Of a DNA stretch of 64,000 nucleotides, positions 62,448 to 64,000 are shown piece after piece. Position numbers and translations under genes: made by a program. The notes under the pieces are model-generated. The model made no database searches, was not told the origin of the DNA, and was given only the letters and a program-made list of their open reading frames with translations. The stretch lies in NCBI GenBank assembly GCA_029204225.1, contig CM055109.1, forward strand, positions 45,634,810 through 45,698,809, read 5' to 3'. The stretch comes from Diphasiastrum complanatum (lineage: Eukaryota > Streptophyta > Lycopodiopsida > Lycopodiales > Lycopodiaceae). The first letter of the stretch is position 1, and each line of letters starts with the position of its first letter.

Positions 62448-62830
62448 TGTTATGAACACATTTGCAAATATTGGTATCAAATGAAATATAAGACAACAAA
62501 AAGCATCCTCCAACAAAGAAGACTAAATGAATATCAATGGCCGCCAATAACTCAAGCAAATCTCCAGCTAAGATCTCCAAAAATGTGTAACTCCCCTACA
62601 AGAAGCTCAAGACTCCAAATCATGAAGAATAGCCTTAGTGGCTATTTATACTAAGCAAAAGCTACCTTCCTTCAATTTAAAGTTGGAGGGAAATATGAAA
62701 TTCAAATATTAGGACCAGAATTAGGAACCATATAAAATAATGTTCCGGGGCCTTTGAAATGTAATAAGAAATGTGTCCACTAATAATGGTCAAAAATAGA
62801 GGAAATATGGACTATGTGTCGTTTAGAACA
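62448..62830 (-). repeat. Solo LTR of the old gypsy family
   Basis: In reverse orientation, this 383 bp segment matches the LTRs at 26838-27223 and 38407-38799. It starts TGTTATGAAC, contains ATGGCCGCCAAT, CTCCCCTACAAGAAG and CCTTAGTGGCTATTTATA, and ends TTTAGAACA. No PBS or polypurine tract adjoins it and no internal gypsy sequence follows, so it looks like a solo LTR. Clear target duplications were not found. Confidence 0.8.
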
Positions 62831-62855
62831 TTGCCCTCAAATGTACATTGCACTT

Positions 62856-63800
62856 TATAACTACTAGAGCTACTCTTGTACCTGAAAAAGAATGCTTGGG
62901 ACGTGAGTTCGATTCTATCTGATGGTCTACTGCCTTCTATGACAGATCTACAATCCTCCAGAGCATGGACAGACACTGCTGATCTACTTTAGAATTTGTT
63001 TGTGCATTCAACAAGATGAAACCAGTATGCGGAATAAGAATAAAACAGTTGCTTACGAACATATATCAATCTAACAATAAGGCATTCAATAATGTTTAAG
63101 AAAAGAAAATCATCTGCATAATTATCTATTGTCTTAATAGTGGATTTCTCGAGCGTTGTTGTGACAAACCCACACAGCGCGTCAGCGTGAGAGGAACTAT
63201 CTCTCTCACGAACTGTATATAGTCATCTCGCTTACTAGCGGACTTCTTGGACATCGGCTAGCCACACTGTGCTTAGCTCAAAATTGGCATTCAAACCAAA
63301 TTGATGTTCAACCTGTTCTCTCGTGCTTGATCTGTTTATATAGATAGAGAGAAGAGGTTTAATCTGATCTGAGATTACAAGAACGGCTGATTACGCACAT
63401 CCTAACGGTATCCAGATTGTCCATGGGTGGAGGGTGACGTCCTCCTTGTACTTTGAAGCGTGAAGATCCGTCGCCTTTCGGTCTTCGTGTCTTCTTCGTC
63501 TTTCGTTCCTCGCCGTTGGGCTTTTCTGGGTCCACAAACATTTCTTCTTCGATTTCGGGTATCCTTCAGTCAACGAACGTTTGACCGTCGTCCTCGGGTC
63601 TTCACTCCTCGAAGCTTTGGTCTTCGTGTCCGGTAGCTCCCTTGCGTTTTTTCGGACTTGAGCGCTAAATCTAGCAAAGCTTTGTGGCTCGAAACAAATT
63701 GTCTCTTTCATTGTTTGTCAATTTCTACTCTGGGTTATAATTTTGTGCTCATTGGTGTCAATCCAAGAGCGAAATTTGTACAACCACGATCCCCTTAAAA
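62856..63800 (+). mobile_element. LTR-like block at the right edge of the window
   Basis: It starts AACTACTAGAGCTACTCTTG and ends GTGTCAATCCAAGAGCGAAA ... CCCCTTAAAAC. It has a TATA-like CTGTATATAGTC near 63215 and is followed by TAGTATCTGAGCA (63805-63820), a weak PBS match. The start and end blocks reappear 105 bases apart at 37241-37345. This suggests the 5' LTR of an element whose body lies beyond the window. The - strand ORFs inside it (up to 106 codons) have no recognised domain. Confidence 0.5.
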
Positions 63801-64000
63801 CTTATATAGTATCTGAGCATAGAGAAAAGAAATTCCATCTCTAGTAATAAGAAGACCATATCAGTAAGTAATCAATGCACACCCTTGGCATAAAACTTTA
63901 GAGAAAATTGCATACAAACATGTCATCGGTAACTTGTTCAACTCAAGCTCATTGATGGACTCTTGAACCATAATGATTCTCAAACTTTTGGAACTAAGAA

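Noticed and set aside
63359-63711. Basic 106-codon - strand ORF near the right edge
   Set aside because: It lies in an LTR-like block, overlaps a second frame and has no recognised domain.

Overview
This 64 kb window is nuclear DNA of a land plant. It carries one recognisable host gene, on the + strand: the central part of IFT172, a subunit of the intraflagellar transport IFT-B complex. I found 36 coding exons between 3851 and 60961. They sum to 3957 bases (1319 codons), have no frameshift or premature stop, and keep phase at all 35 internal junctions. By comparison with the animal protein (about 1750 residues), roughly 250 N-terminal and 170-180 C-terminal residues lie outside the window. 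IFT172 together with plant-type Ty1/copia and Ty3/gypsy chromovirus elements points to a plant with motile sperm. The very long, transposon-filled introns make a fern, lycophyte, cycad or Ginkgo more likely than a compact-genome moss or liverwort. This placement is an inference.

Layout: 1-3850 is intron 5' of the first visible exon, with a decayed gypsy gag fragment, a decayed copia element on the - strand and a dispersed LTR-like repeat. 3851-6006 holds seven exons of the beta-propeller region. 6007-8708 and 8781-16605 are long introns; the second carries duplicated sequence and a 703 bp terminal-inverted-repeat transposon with a GC-rich hairpin array. 16606-17167 holds three exons at the propeller/TPR transition. 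17168-25304 is an 8 kb intron with three LINE copies and a gypsy tail plus LTR. 25305-25400 is one exon. 25401-38942 is a 13.5 kb intron filled by an old gypsy element (LTRs near 26838-27223 and 38407-38799) into whose gag a young chromovirus (27844-34059, identical-looking 358 bp LTRs, 5 bp target duplication) has inserted. 38943-44610 is a dense run of 16 TPR exons. 44611-54305 is a 9.7 kb intron with a rearranged copia element and a second copia element in which reverse transcriptase/RNase H is replaced by an unrelated 352-codon ORF. 54306-60961 holds the last eight visible exons. 60962-64000 is intron with a TIR element, a foldback element, a solo LTR of the 26.8-38.8 kb gypsy family and an LTR-like block.

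Points of most interest: the RT-less copia element with the long foreign ORF; a LINE family whose three copies share a 3' stem-loop with base-pair covariation and end in a TTTC/TC microsatellite instead of poly(A); a TIR element with a C-rich hairpin array; an inverted integrase segment in the old gypsy; and two GC-AG introns in IFT172. I see no tRNA, rRNA or CRISPR array. Element boundaries were read by eye and are approximate unless a target duplication or LTR terminus is named. Splice sites rest on consensus, phase and similarity to known IFT172, without transcript data.
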